64,000 nt of DNA, taken from the NCBI GenBank assembly GCA_016788705.1, contig JAEUSQ010000057.1, forward strand, positions 1-64,000. The letters run 5' to 3'. The stretch is from Bacteroidetes Order II. bacterium. Lineage in GTDB: Bacteria > Bacteroidota > Rhodothermia > Rhodothermales > UBA2364. Of this stretch, positions 55,720-64,000 are shown piece by piece; the first letter of the stretch is position 1, and the number at the start of each line of letters is the position of its first letter. The translations under genes and the position numbers were made by a program. The notes under the pieces are model-generated. The model was not told the origin of the DNA. It did no database searches and saw nothing but the letters and a program-made list of their open reading frames with translations.

Positions 55720-56598
55720 TTAACGCAAAGCCCATCCAATACAAAACAGTAGGCTATATATAAGCAACAAACGGGCAGTAGCACCCAACCGTGGATTGAG
55801 CGCCACGCCATCTTCCCGAAACAGGGCGAGAATCAACGGGGTCGCTGGGATCAAAATCAGTAGTTCCAATAAAACAAACGGATGCTTTCCCTCGATCAGG
55901 TAAAGAACAATAGGCATGAGTATGGCAGTGACCACGCAGAGGGTGTACCATATATTTCCAAATGTGCGGCCAAAACGTACAATGAGGGTTTTTTTGTCGG
56001 CCTTGGCATCTTCGAGCATGTCTCGTCGGTTATTCACTACCAAAATTGCAACGGAAAGCAGACCTGGTCCTAAGCCCGCCAAAATGGGCCACAATGGCAG
56101 AACGAGTGCCTGCACGTAGTAGGTTCCCCCCACGGCTACCGGGCCAAAGAATACCAGTACAAAAAAATCTGCCAGTCCTGTATAGGCAAGGGCATAACGG
56201 CCTACCGTATAAGTGATTCCAGAAAAAATAGCGACAATGCCTAAAAGTAAAATGGGCCAACCGCCGCGATACACCAGATAAAGTCCCAAGAAGAAGGCCA
56301 GTGAAAAGGCCAAGATGGCGCCATTCCGAACGGCATTCGCGGATAAAAGTCCGGCTTGGGTGGCGCGCCTCGGACCTTTGCGTTCTGCGGTATCAGCCCC
56401 CTTAAAAAAATCAGCATAGTCGTTGGTCAGATTTGTCCCAATTTGGATCAAGACGGCACCGAGTGCTGCCACTATTGCGGAAGGGGCATGAAATAAACCA
56501 TCAGACCATGCCATTGTCGTACCAATGAGTACGGGTGCCAAGGCAGCTGGAAGGGTTTTGGGGCGTATGGCTTCCCACCAAATATGGATAGGCGACAT
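55720..56598 (-). CDS. menA: 1,4-dihydroxy-2-naphthoate polyprenyltransferase
   Basis: This 292-aa membrane protein has about eight hydrophobic helices. The prenyltransferase motif NDYADFFKGADTAER (an N/DxxxD-type site) is near residues 55-70 and NNRRDMLEDAKADKKT forms the second site near residue 190. The N-terminus IHIWWEAIRPKTLPAALAPV is typical of MenA. It joins the polyprenyl chain to DHNA and gives demethylmenaquinone. It forms a unit with menC downstream; the other men genes are not in this window. Confidence 0.95.
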   Translation of the reverse strand: MSPIHIWWEAIRPKTLPAALAPVLIGTTMAWSDGLFHAPSAIVAALGAVLIQIGTNLTNDYADFFKGADTAERKGPRRATQAGLLSANAVRNGAILAFSLAFFLGLYLVYRGGWPILLLGIVAIFSGITYTVGRYALAYTGLADFFVLVFFGPVAVGGTYYVQALVLPLWPILAGLGPGLLSVAILVVNNRRDMLEDAKADKKTLIVRFGRTFGNIWYTLCVVTAILMPIVLYLIEGKHPFVLLELLILIPATPLILALFREDGVALNPRLGATARLLLIYSLLFCIGWALR

Positions 56599-56622
56599 GT
56601 TTTTTTGGTTTAGGTCTATGGT

Positions 56623-57276
56623 TTACCAAAGGACCGCTCCGGCACGACGATCCATTTTATACAAGCCATACAGCTCTTCGCTGAGTGGCTCAAGGGGGGC
56701 TTTTTGATATATCCCGCCTTTTATCGGTTGCTTGGTCAGCAAGTGATTCCACGTTCGAATATAAAAGCGTATGGGTATTTCGGAGGCCTCTATATGTTCT
56801 TTTATCCGAACGTGTTTGGGCTGGGTAGCTTCATAAGCGGCATCAGCGGGTGCTGTTTCATAGACAACACCTGTTGGGCCTGCGCCCGATACCCTTATGG
56901 TCAACGCCTCTACATCGGCAACAGCTCCATAAAAAGCCCACCGCCACGCACGATAACAAAAGTCCACCAAGGCGATTGGATGGGTTTCGTCTTGCCAAAC
57001 CGGGTGGTACGTAAAATAATACTGTCCTTTTTGTGCCTGTACCTGATACCAAACGGCCAAGAGCGGCTCGGTTGGCTTTTCTTTGGCCACATATATTTCA
57101 GGACGAAAGTTGGCAGCCCAAGCCGCTGCCGACTGTGTGCGCCCCATCAGATGAAGCGCCGCATCCGGTGCAACAACCGGAAAGGTGCGTGACCTTCCAC
57201 CTGTAACGCGGGCAAGAACCCAAATACCAAATACCAAGAAAATACATACTCCTACAACCCAACGAAGCATACGCAT
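56623..57276 (-). CDS. Membrane-anchored protein of unknown function
   Basis: This 217-aa protein has one N-terminal membrane helix (WVVGVCIFLVFGIWVLA) and an exported or cytoplasmic domain of about 190 residues. The domain is rich in aromatics (WYQVQAQKGQYYFTYHPVWQDE, RAWRWAFYGAV in part) and has no motif I recognise. It lies between thiL and menA with gaps of 9-24 bp, so it belongs to the same operon. The product may act at the membrane, near menaquinone synthesis; that is inference from the position alone. I do not recognise the family. Confidence 0.7.
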   Translation of the reverse strand: MRMLRWVVGVCIFLVFGIWVLARVTGGRSRTFPVVAPDAALHLMGRTQSAAAWAANFRPEIYVAKEKPTEPLLAVWYQVQAQKGQYYFTYHPVWQDETHPIALVDFCYRAWRWAFYGAVADVEALTIRVSGAGPTGVVYETAPADAAYEATQPKHVRIKEHIEASEIPIRFYIRTWNHLLTKQPIKGGIYQKAPLEPLSEELYGLYKMDRRAGAVLW

Positions 57277-57285
57277 AAGGATCGC

Positions 57286-58314
57286 TTAAAAATGTCGGAA
57301 GCCATTTGATGCGATGGGCATGGTACTACCGTCTTGTAATTCCAGATGGAGACCTTCCTCTGGATGGGTGATGGTTCCAATTACCGTAAAAAGAGTTTCG
57401 TCCAACAAGACGGCTTCATCCGGTGTTACCGTAAAGAGTACCTCGTAGTCATCCCCGCCGTAAAGGGCAAACGTTTCCGGATCTTCACCAAACTGCTCGG
57501 CCACTTCACGGGTCAGGATTTCGATGGGGACTTTTGCCATTTGTAGCAAAGCCCCCACGTTAGACCGCTCACAAAGATGGTTGATCTCGGAGGCAAGGCC
57601 ATCAGAAACATCTATCGCAGCGGAAGGCACAATTTGATTTTCACGCCAGTTTCGAACCATATCCAAACGTGCTGTTGGAGAAAGCGATCGTTGAATTACG
57701 TAATCAAAAGCACTTAGATCAGGTGAATGACCCTCTCCTTTTGCCGCCTCAAACCGTTTTTTCTCTTCCAGCAATATCCGCAATCCAGCATAGGCTGCAC
57801 CGACATCCCCAGTCACACACACCAAATCACCCGGACGTGCCCCGCTCCGATACGCTACTTGCGACGCTTCGGCCTCGCCAATCGCCGTAATAGAAATCAC
57901 CAATTGTCTGGAAGCAGTGGTATCGCCACCAATCAGGTCCATTCCATACAAGGCACACGCCCGCTCCACCCCCTGATACAGGTCTTCCACCATCTCCACC
58001 GACATGTTGTGCGGAACCCCCAACGACATCGTGGCATACTGCGGTAGGGCATTCATTGCACAAACATCACTCGCATTTACCGATATGGCTTTGAAACCCA
58101 GATACCGTAATGGGTGGAACATGCGGTCAAAGTGAACATTTTCGATCAGCATATCGGAGGTCACCACGTGTACCCGCGAATCTGTAACCGGATACACAGC
58201 CGCGTCGTCACCGATGCCTTTCAGCAATGGGTTACGTGGCTTGCCCAGCAGTTCGCCAATGCGCTGTATAAGGCCAAATTCGCCCAAATCCGAAATAGGG
58301 GTGAAGTGCTGCAT
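57286..58314 (-). CDS. thiL: Thiamine-monophosphate kinase
   Basis: The protein (342 aa, from MQHFTPISDLGEFGL at 58314; a TTG at 58332 is less likely) matches ThiL: the N-terminal GIGDDAAVYPV, DMLIENVHFDR, SLGVPHNMSVEMVEDLYQG (shown in part), DLIGGDTTASRQLVIS, GDVGAAYAGLRILLE, AAIDVSDGLASEINHLC and LYGGDDYEVLFTV. It phosphorylates thiamine phosphate to the active diphosphate with ATP. It is the first gene of a unit with the unknown membrane protein, menA and menC. That mix of thiamine and menaquinone genes is not obviously functional: MenD, which needs thiamine diphosphate, would be the link. Confidence 0.96.
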   Translation of the reverse strand: MQHFTPISDLGEFGLIQRIGELLGKPRNPLLKGIGDDAAVYPVTDSRVHVVTSDMLIENVHFDRMFHPLRYLGFKAISVNASDVCAMNALPQYATMSLGVPHNMSVEMVEDLYQGVERACALYGMDLIGGDTTASRQLVISITAIGEAEASQVAYRSGARPGDLVCVTGDVGAAYAGLRILLEEKKRFEAAKGEGHSPDLSAFDYVIQRSLSPTARLDMVRNWRENQIVPSAAIDVSDGLASEINHLCERSNVGALLQMAKVPIEILTREVAEQFGEDPETFALYGGDDYEVLFTVTPDEAVLLDETLFTVIGTITHPEEGLHLELQDGSTMPIASNGFRHF

Positions 58315-58581
58315 CTGTTTTATACTTTCCAAGGAGTTAACAAAGTTTGTAAAGTACGGTATTTAACGGCGTTGCGAGGTGAAATGACGTTGAGGTGCAG
58401 GACCATGTTCAAGGCGCCAATGGGGTGAATACTATAGTTCTGTGAGATCGTATCTATTATATCGTTTATAAACATAAAAACTATATTAACAAATACTTAT
58501 ATGATAAACTTTATTTCGATTATGCACTGATGTGCGCTTAAAATAATAAAATTTGCCGTGCTGGATATACATTCTTATGTT

Positions 58582-58599
58582 TGTAGTCAAATGACTTCA
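58582..58599. promoter_or_regulatory. Palindromic operator upstream of the ArsR-family gene
   Basis: TGTAGTCA-AA-TGACTTCA at 58582-58599 is an 18-bp palindrome with one mismatched pair. It ends 25 bp before the regulator's start codon. ArsR-family repressors bind such sites in their own promoters, so this is the likely autoregulatory operator. Confidence 0.6.
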
Positions 58600-58624
58600 C
58601 AATAAACTTAACAACGTCTTCATA

Positions 58625-58948
58625 ATGAACTTAAGACGTGACGTATTCCAAGCTTTAGCAGACCCGACCAGAAGGGCTATCCTTTTGTTGCTCGGCTCGC
58701 AATCTATGACCGCAGGCGTAATTGCTTCCAACTTCGATACTGCAAGGCCGACCGTTTCAAAACACCTGCAAATTCTGACAGAGTACGAACTTCTGATACA
58801 AGAACAACAAGGACGGCAAATCTATTATCACCTAAATGCTAACAAAATGAAAGAAATTGCCGATTTCATAGAGCCGTTCAGAAAAATGTGGGATGATAGA
58901 TTTGATAAATTGGAAAAAGTCATGAAGTCGCATCATGCAGCAAAATAA
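58625..58948 (+). CDS. ArsR-family winged-helix repressor
   Basis: The 107-aa protein is a small winged helix of the ArsR/SmtB superfamily: [20 protein letters not shown], then the recognition helix region [18 protein letters not shown] and the wing [13 protein letters not shown]. No metal-binding cysteine pair is present, so it is of the metal-free kind (as in SdpR). It is the first gene of a four-gene operon. A palindrome just upstream is its probable operator. The region is markedly A+T-rich, suggesting transfer. Confidence 0.9.
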   Translation: MNLRRDVFQALADPTRRAILLLLGSQSMTAGVIASNFDTARPTVSKHLQILTEYELLIQEQQGRQIYYHLNANKMKEIADFIEPFRKMWDDRFDKLEKVMKSHHAAK

Positions 58949-58952
58949 CATA

Positions 58953-59420
58953 ATGGAACAAAAAACAAAAATAAAGGCAGAAGACGGTAAACAAGAACTT
59001 TTGATAACCAGAATTTTTGATTTGCCCTTAGACCTCCTTTTTAAAGCTTTTACGGAACCTGAATTGATTGAGCAGTGGATGGGTAATAAAGTTTTAAAAA
59101 TGGAAAATAAAGCCCATGGAAACTATCAGTTTGAAACCAAGGATACAAAAGGAAATATTGTATCTCGTGCGAATGGTAGCATTCACAAAATCATTCATAA
59201 TCAAAATATAATACGTACCTTTGAAATGGAAAGCATGAATTTTCCCGTCCAACTTGAATTTCTAGATTTTAAATCAATAAATGATAAATTAAGTAAATTA
59301 GACATGAAAATCATTTTTAAATCAGTATCAGACAGAGATAACCTGCTAAAACTTCCTTTTGAAAAAGGGATCAACATGGCACACAATCAACTTGAAAAAG
59401 CAATCAAAAGAATCAAATAA
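58953..59420 (+). CDS. AHSA1/SRPBCC-domain protein
   Basis: The start at MEQKTKIKAEDGKQELLITR (58953) is preferred, as it is the usual start of this family in Bacteroidota; an ATG at 58935 overlaps arsR by 14 bp. The protein of about 155 aa has the AHSA1-type pattern: RIFDLPLDLLFKAFTEPELIEQWMG, IRTFEMESMNFPVQLEFL (in part), IIFKSVSDRDNLLKLPFEKG. This helix-grip fold binds a hydrophobic ligand, usually unknown. It is co-transcribed with arsR, DoxX-like and YdeI-like genes, a common operon. Confidence 0.9.
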   Translation: MEQKTKIKAEDGKQELLITRIFDLPLDLLFKAFTEPELIEQWMGNKVLKMENKAHGNYQFETKDTKGNIVSRANGSIHKIIHNQNIIRTFEMESMNFPVQLEFLDFKSINDKLSKLDMKIIFKSVSDRDNLLKLPFEKGINMAHNQLEKAIKRIK

Positions 59421-59422
59421 TC

Positions 59423-59830
59423 ATGAGAAATAAAAATGTAATAATATATTGGGTAGCAACGATTTGGCTAAGTTTAGGCATGACGGTCACGGGTATTACA
59501 CAACTATTTCAAATGGAAGAGGTCGTTCAAAACATGAACTCCTTGGGCTACCCCCCTTATTTTCTTACCATCATTGGTAGCTGGAAAATTGCGGGTATTA
59601 TCGCCATTCTTATGCCTAAGTTTCTGTTGGTAAAAGAATGGGCGTATGCTGGCTTTTTTTTCTTGATGTCTGGAGCGATCTTTTCCCATCTCGCTATGGG
59701 AGATCCACTCACCGAGTATTTTGGGCCAGTACTTTTGCTAACCCTAACCATTATTTCTTGGTACTGGAGACCAAGTCACAAAAAAATACAATTAATCGAG
59801 GATGAAAATGACAACAAATCCACTCGTTGA
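59423..59830 (+). CDS. DoxX-like small membrane protein
   Basis: This 135-aa protein has four hydrophobic helices and the DoxX-like pattern (TIWLSLGMTVTGITQLFQ, LGYPPYFLTIIGSWKIAGI, LTEYFGPVLLLTL), with FLLVKEWAYAGFFFLMSG in between. DoxX-like proteins are often paired with stress or thiol redox genes, and their exact role is not known. The C-terminus is a short charged tail. It overlaps the next gene by about 29 bp, which shows translational coupling. Confidence 0.85.
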   Translation: MRNKNVIIYWVATIWLSLGMTVTGITQLFQMEEVVQNMNSLGYPPYFLTIIGSWKIAGIIAILMPKFLLVKEWAYAGFFFLMSGAIFSHLAMGDPLTEYFGPVLLLTLTIISWYWRPSHKKIQLIEDENDNKSTR

Positions 59831-60440
59831 CAAATACATTGTTGACGGCTGTATGCAGTGCAAACTTGGTGCTACACCAGCTTGTAAAATTAACCATTGG
59901 CAAGAAGAAATAAAATTCTTAAGAAGCCTTATTCTTGGGTGCGGCTTGGTTGAAGATTTTAAATGGATGCACCCATGTTATACTTATCAAAATAAAAATA
60001 TTGTTCTCTTGCATGTATTTAACAAGTATTGCGCCTTGTTATTTCCAAAGGGTGTGCTTTTAAGAGACGAAAGATCTATTTTGGTACAACAAACAGAAAA
60101 TAGCCAAACTGCAAGGCAATTAAGATTCTCAGCTATTGAAGACATAAGAGAACTTGAAACTACTATCCGAGAGTACGTTTTAGAAGCAATCGAATTAGAG
60201 AAGGCAGGTATAAAACCTCAACTAAAAACAACAAACGATTTTGAAATAATAGATGAACTTAAAGATAAGTTTAATGAATTACCTGATTTTAAGAAAGCAT
60301 TTTATACACTTACTCCAGGCAGACAAAGAGGATACTTGCTTTATTTTTCTCAACCTAAAAAAACAGCAACCCGGATATATAGGATTGAAAACCATATTGA
60401 CAAAATACTTGATGGAAAAGGGTTAAATGATTTATTTTAG
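59802..60440 (+). CDS. YdeI/OmdA-family protein with DUF1801-like domain
   Basis: The protein of 212 aa (or 210 aa from the ATG at 59808) starts with NPLVDKYIVDGCMQCKLG. It has FKWMHPCYTYQNKNIVLLHVFNKY (in part), ALLFPKGVLL, and an end block LTPGRQRGYLLYFSQPKKTATR with RIENHIDKILDGKG. These match the YdeI / OmpD-associated family with an N-terminal DUF1801-like domain. The function is unknown. It overlaps the DoxX-like gene and closes the operon. Confidence 0.88.
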   Translation: MKMTTNPLVDKYIVDGCMQCKLGATPACKINHWQEEIKFLRSLILGCGLVEDFKWMHPCYTYQNKNIVLLHVFNKYCALLFPKGVLLRDERSILVQQTENSQTARQLRFSAIEDIRELETTIREYVLEAIELEKAGIKPQLKTTNDFEIIDELKDKFNELPDFKKAFYTLTPGRQRGYLLYFSQPKKTATRIYRIENHIDKILDGKGLNDLF

Positions 60441-60540
60441 TATAAGCCTCTTGAAGGATTTTTTGTTGCGAAATGCGTCTAAAAAGTCAGCAGGGGATGA
60501 GCGCTCTCTTTGACAATGTGCCAACCCAAATTATGCCGTT

Positions 60541-61446
60541 TCAAAACGTGCGATCCAGTTCTTGGTCGTGCCAAGACGTTTCGTCTTCCAATGATTCTAA
60601 GTGGGTAAAGACCGTTACGGTTCCCAGTGCGCTGCGAACATCGGCCTCGATACGTTCCAAAAGTTGATGGCCGCGATGTACCGTCCACTCACCTGGTACG
60701 AGCACATGTACCGATACAAAGCGCCGCACACCGGATTGTCGGGTACGGAGGGCATGATATTGCGCGCCTTCATTTTTATAACGGTCTAAAATATCACAAA
60801 CCATTCTTCGTTCGGCTTCGGGTAAGGCCGTATCCATCAGCCCAAGTGCCGCCCCGCGCACCAGTTGGTAGCCTGTCCAAAGGATATGCAGGGCCATGAT
60901 CAGGCCAAGTACCGGATCCCACCAAACCTGTCCAGTTAGTTGCATCGCCAGTAAACCTACTATAACGCCCACCGTTGTCCATACGTCCGTAAGCAAGTGT
61001 TCACCATTTGCCTGAAGGGAGACCGACTCGTTTAGGCGGCCTACCCGAATGAGCCAAAGCCCCATTGCCAAATTGAGTGCCGTTGCGACTCCTGATAGTA
61101 AAAGCCCCAACGGAATGCTTTGAATGGGGTGTGGATAAACAAGGCGGTTCACCGATTCCCACAGGATGCTGAGGGCAGCCCCCATAATGAGCAAGCCCTC
61201 GGCACCACTAGAAAAGTATTCGGCCTTAAAGTGTCCATAGGCGTGGTCTTCATCTGGCGGTTTGGCTGCAAGAGCAATCATCCAAAGGGCAAGAGCAGCC
61301 CCAACGACATTGACCACGGACTCCAACGCATCAGAGAGCAGGCCCACCGATCCAGTCATAAGGTATGCCGTCAGTTTGAGCAAAATGGTCAGAACGGCAA
61401 CGCCCAATGACCACCAGGCATAACGGGTGAGCGTGGTAGCAGCCAT
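60541..61446 (-). CDS. Cation diffusion facilitator (zinc/divalent metal exporter)
   Basis: The protein (301 aa) starts at MAATTLTRYAWWSLGVAVLT (61446), 5 bp after the channel gene's stop codon. It is a CDF transporter with six membrane helices. The metal site motif HxxxD appears as LLSDALESVVNV (first) and HLLTDVWTTVGVIVG (second, HxxxD), and the DEDHAYGHFKAEYFSSG loop is typical. The C-terminal cytoplasmic domain binds metal (HVLVPGEWTVHRGHQLLERI in part). It exports divalent metals such as zinc or iron by proton exchange. It is co-transcribed with the CASTOR-like channel. Confidence 0.93.
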   Translation of the reverse strand: MAATTLTRYAWWSLGVAVLTILLKLTAYLMTGSVGLLSDALESVVNVVGAALALWMIALAAKPPDEDHAYGHFKAEYFSSGAEGLLIMGAALSILWESVNRLVYPHPIQSIPLGLLLSGVATALNLAMGLWLIRVGRLNESVSLQANGEHLLTDVWTTVGVIVGLLAMQLTGQVWWDPVLGLIMALHILWTGYQLVRGAALGLMDTALPEAERRMVCDILDRYKNEGAQYHALRTRQSGVRRFVSVHVLVPGEWTVHRGHQLLERIEADVRSALGTVTVFTHLESLEDETSWHDQELDRTF

Positions 61447-61451
61447 CTGGA

Positions 61452-63329
61452 TCAATGATTCGCCAGCACGATCAGGGCGTCGTCTGGTTTTAGGTTAAGC
61501 CGTACCGTTTTCGGCGGATTCAACTGTATGCCAAATCCACGCGCTCGTTTTTCGGCATCCGCTTGTTTGCGCCAACCGATTGCAATTTCATTACGTGCTT
61601 TTGCGGCTTCTACTATAGTATAAAACGAAAGGTCTTTTTGGATCTCGACATACTCGGAGGCTGGTTTTAAATACAGTTCTGCACCGTCTGCATCAAAAAG
61701 GTCTTCAAATACCGCAGCAAGGGCTTTGTTTTCCGAAACCTGCGCAAGTACCAAGCTCACCAACTGATCGCTGATGATAAAATCGTCCACTTGGGTACTA
61801 TCTGCCAGGCGTTGGTTCCGAACATCGCCCATTTCCGAGACAATAGCAAAGTTCTTCCCATGTTGTATGGCCAATTCGCGGAGGTGTAACAAAACTACAA
61901 GAGTACGGGCATCTGCTTCCTGAATGTCCATTTGGGTATCGCGCAAGACAAGGATATGATCAAAGACTTCGGGATGGATATTGTCCAGCACGGCCCGGTC
62001 GGTTGGGTCTGCCAGTACGCTTTGGACGACCTGTTTTGCAAGAGGCGGCAACGCGGGCAAAGGCTCACGATGTACTACGGTTGTATGTGATCCATCGCAA
62101 ACATAAGCATCCAACTCTTTCATCGTTGCTTCAGCACGTTCATTCCAGCCCAAAATCAGGGTTTTTTCCGGTGTGGCTGGCACAGGTGTAAGTGGCCGAA
62201 TCATTTCTGGTTGTATAAAGGGGTCACCGCTTTTCCGGATGGTGTCATCATCCAACGAGATGGCCACCAGTTCATCATTGGGTTGTATGATGGTCTTCAT
62301 GTCGGGCAGTAGCCTCACTTTGCCATCTTGTTTTAGCCCAATAAGCGAAGATTTTTCAAAGAGTTGTAGCGCATCCCCGAAGGTAGATCCGGCGACGTGG
62401 TCCGCCCTTGAAAAATAAATTTCATCTCCGCCAAAATTCAGCAGATCCGTCAACACACTGGAAAGTCCCGTTTGCCGACAAGTTTGAACCGAGATACGCG
62501 TAACCAAGTCATCAAAAACCACCGTCTCGATTTCGTCGCCGCCCACCATTTCCAGAATGGTTCTATTGCGACGTTGCCGGAGTTCTGCAACAACATGATA
62601 GGGTTCTTTTTTGCGCTCCGGGTTGTTCAGAAGGGCCAAAACAGTTTTAATGACGTGTGCGTCGGGGTCATTGGCTTCATGAGGGGCAAGAATAATGATA
62701 GACCGTGCAGCATCCGGATTGACGATGCGTACATCGTCAAAATCAATCGGGCTTCCACTACGGCACACGATACGTGTATTCGCCACTTCTGGAACCCGCG
62801 CCCGTATTTCGTCTTCCATTTCCACCTTGTCGCGGTCCGACAAAATCACAATTGTCGGTTTTTTACGGTTTTTATTGGCCTCCACCAATTCCGTGATAAT
62901 GGGAAAAATCAACGAGGACCAACCGTAGATAATGGTGTGTTCGTTTTCTACCACAAAAGAACGACCCTTCCTCAGATCCTCTAATTTGGATTCTAAACCA
63001 CTGTTTAGCACCCCAATGAGGGCACTGAAGATAAAAATCCCTCCCAAGGTCACAAAGAGCATGAGAAACATCGCTGGCCAAGACCCCGTATCTCCTCCCA
63101 TCGTCCCTGCGTCTATGGTGCGCATGAGGTTTTGCCAGATAATATGTGCCCAACCCATCCCTTCTTCGGCGGCCCACTCCGGACGGATGCCCAGAACGAC
63201 AATGAGCGATGCGATTAGAATCATTACGGCAGAAAGTACACCAAGCCAAGCAATCAATGACCAAGCCCCTTTAGACATGGTGTTGTCAAACCAATATCGA
63301 AGTCTTTGTTTTACCGTTATTTTTGGCAT
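61452..63329 (-). CDS. CASTOR/POLLUX-like ion channel with RCK domains
   Basis: The 625-aa protein has about two N-terminal membrane helices (SLIAWLGVLSAVMILIASL and FLMLFVTLGGIFIFSALIGVL), then a pore-like WQNLMRTIDAGTMGGDTGSW region between them. The cytoplasmic part holds two RCK/TrkA-N-like domains, with HTIIYGWSSLIFPIITELVE (near 120), ARSIIILAPHEANDPDAHVIK, and later KTLILGWNERAEATMKELDAY. This fits the bacterial relatives of plant CASTOR and POLLUX channels, which pass K+ or Ca2+. The exact ion is unknown. It lies upstream of the CDF gene with a 5-bp gap, an unusual partnership. Confidence 0.88.
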   Translation of the reverse strand: MPKITVKQRLRYWFDNTMSKGAWSLIAWLGVLSAVMILIASLIVVLGIRPEWAAEEGMGWAHIIWQNLMRTIDAGTMGGDTGSWPAMFLMLFVTLGGIFIFSALIGVLNSGLESKLEDLRKGRSFVVENEHTIIYGWSSLIFPIITELVEANKNRKKPTIVILSDRDKVEMEDEIRARVPEVANTRIVCRSGSPIDFDDVRIVNPDAARSIIILAPHEANDPDAHVIKTVLALLNNPERKKEPYHVVAELRQRRNRTILEMVGGDEIETVVFDDLVTRISVQTCRQTGLSSVLTDLLNFGGDEIYFSRADHVAGSTFGDALQLFEKSSLIGLKQDGKVRLLPDMKTIIQPNDELVAISLDDDTIRKSGDPFIQPEMIRPLTPVPATPEKTLILGWNERAEATMKELDAYVCDGSHTTVVHREPLPALPPLAKQVVQSVLADPTDRAVLDNIHPEVFDHILVLRDTQMDIQEADARTLVVLLHLRELAIQHGKNFAIVSEMGDVRNQRLADSTQVDDFIISDQLVSLVLAQVSENKALAAVFEDLFDADGAELYLKPASEYVEIQKDLSFYTIVEAAKARNEIAIGWRKQADAEKRARGFGIQLNPPKTVRLNLKPDDALIVLANH

Positions 63330-63476
63330 GGGGTTAGGGGTAAAAAGATGAAACGATTCATGTACCGATAAACAGGCAGCGAGCTATAGTGTATAGACCA
63401 GCATGGCTTTAAAAGATGCTTTTACGGATAAAAAAAGTCCCCCTTCCGGAACCTGATACCTTTATTGGCTTCCTTG

Positions 63477-64000
63477 CTAACGGCCAAAGGAATCATAAAA
63501 TTCCGCATTATACTTTTCATATTGTTTGAGCAAGGATTCGTTCTTTTTCTCGGTCTCGGTCAATAAGCCCCGAACATCGGTATTCCAAGGCATGTACCAT
63601 TCTTGTTCGTCGAAGTGTGAACGCATATCTTTCATTTTGAAATTATAGCCATGTCGGGCATATATTTCGTTCCGCATGATACGCAATTCATCGGGCGGAC
63701 GGTTTTCTACATCGGCTTGTTTTAAGATACGGGCCGATGTTTCCGGATAATTTCCGGCAGTTGCCACATAGGTGAACGTGCGTCGGGTGAGTTCATAAGT
63801 TTTGGCGGTTCCGCGCTTAAAGGGCGTCCATGTTCCAGTAATTTTATCGGGTGTGGTAGGATCTATCTTAAATTTAAAGATACCGTCATTGGGGTCGTCT
63901 CCGGGTTCACGACCTTCAAACTGGTACTCTTCCCCGATCTTGATCATGGTTCCGGAGAATGGACGATCGTTTCCGGCCACAATGCTGCGGCCTTTAAATT
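63477..64000 (-). CDS. YARHG-domain protein, cut by the window edge
   Basis: The frame is open from 63477 to the end of the window and continues upstream of the first GTG/ATG (63980), so the gene is 5' truncated here. The visible part has a beta-sandwich like region (TMIKIGEEYQFEGREPGDDP) and a YARHG domain near the C-terminus (LRIMRNEIYARHGYNFKMKD, RSHFDEQEWYMP). YARHG domains occur in exported bacterial proteins; their function is unknown. The end of the protein has a charged helix (ETEKKNESLLKQYEKYN). Confidence 0.8.
   Translation of the reverse strand, partial: FKGRSIVAGNDRPFSGTMIKIGEEYQFEGREPGDDPNDGIFKFKIDPTTPDKITGTWTPFKRGTAKTYELTRRTFTYVATAGNYPETSARILKQADVENRPPDELRIMRNEIYARHGYNFKMKDMRSHFDEQEWYMPWNTDVRGLLTETEKKNESLLKQYEKYNAEFYDSFGR

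Overview
The window looks like a chromosome segment of a bacterium from the Bacteroidota/Rhodothermota group. The reasons are a TTTG/TAnnTTTG-type promoter signal before pheS and a similar one before recA, the menaquinone genes menC and menA, an ECF sigma factor beside a kinase-TPR protein, the many Bacteroidota-type exported proteins, and the rarity of Shine-Dalgarno sequences. The exact lineage cannot be fixed from sequence reading alone. Most of the window has balanced base composition. Two stretches (about 40.2-46.2 kb and 58.4-60.5 kb) are clearly richer in A+T and look transferred.

Layout. 0.3-14.4 kb: a broken small exported protein, then a co-directional set made of an ECF sigma factor, a Ser/Thr kinase with TPR repeats, a probable outer-membrane barrel, a giant (about 2,100 aa) exported multidomain protein and an exported fibronectin-type protein. 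I read this as a regulated cell-surface locus of unknown purpose, and it is the best candidate for an undescribed system. 14.5-18.3 kb: a broken xisH remnant, a DUF3052-like gene, recA and a wax ester synthase/diacylglycerol acyltransferase. 18.5-30.9 kb, almost all on the minus strand: core genes yicC, tRNA-Ser, frr, pyrH, tsf, rpsB, rpsI, rplM, purL, zapA, a coiled-coil gene, pheT and pheS. 31-34.5 kb: an operon of a DinB/YfiT-like protein, RNase T2 and a lone HyuA-type hydantoinase/oxoprolinase. 34.7-40.1 kb: a Ycf46-like AAA+ ATPase, a small Phd-like protein with an AT-hook, a GH127-type lipoprotein and a VKOR-type membrane oxidoreductase.

40.3-46.1 kb is an A+T-rich accessory island in decay. 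It holds an SDR, a DUF1572 (DinB) protein, a WG-repeat gene interrupted by an in-frame stop, about 0.9 kb of structured non-coding DNA, a TSUP transporter broken in a T tract, an intact lipoprotein acetolactate decarboxylase, and clear DsrE and MFS pseudogenes. 46.2-58.3 kb is again core: acnA, a YqaA/DedA membrane protein, a DPP-IV-type peptidase, a fused sugar-kinase/RapZ-C protein, tRNA-Ile2 (CAT), menC, menA, an unknown membrane-anchored protein and thiL. 58.6-60.4 kb is a small A+T-rich operon (ArsR regulator, AHSA1, DoxX-like, YdeI-like) with a palindromic operator. 60.5-64 kb holds a cation diffusion facilitator coupled to a CASTOR/POLLUX-like channel, and a YARHG-domain protein cut by the window edge.

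Several genes are broken by one base in a homopolymer (A8 at 332, G4 at about 14881, T7 at 43818). Sequencing indels could explain these, but the stop codons in the WG, DsrE and MFS genes are not homopolymer effects, so at least the 40-46 kb island is truly decaying.
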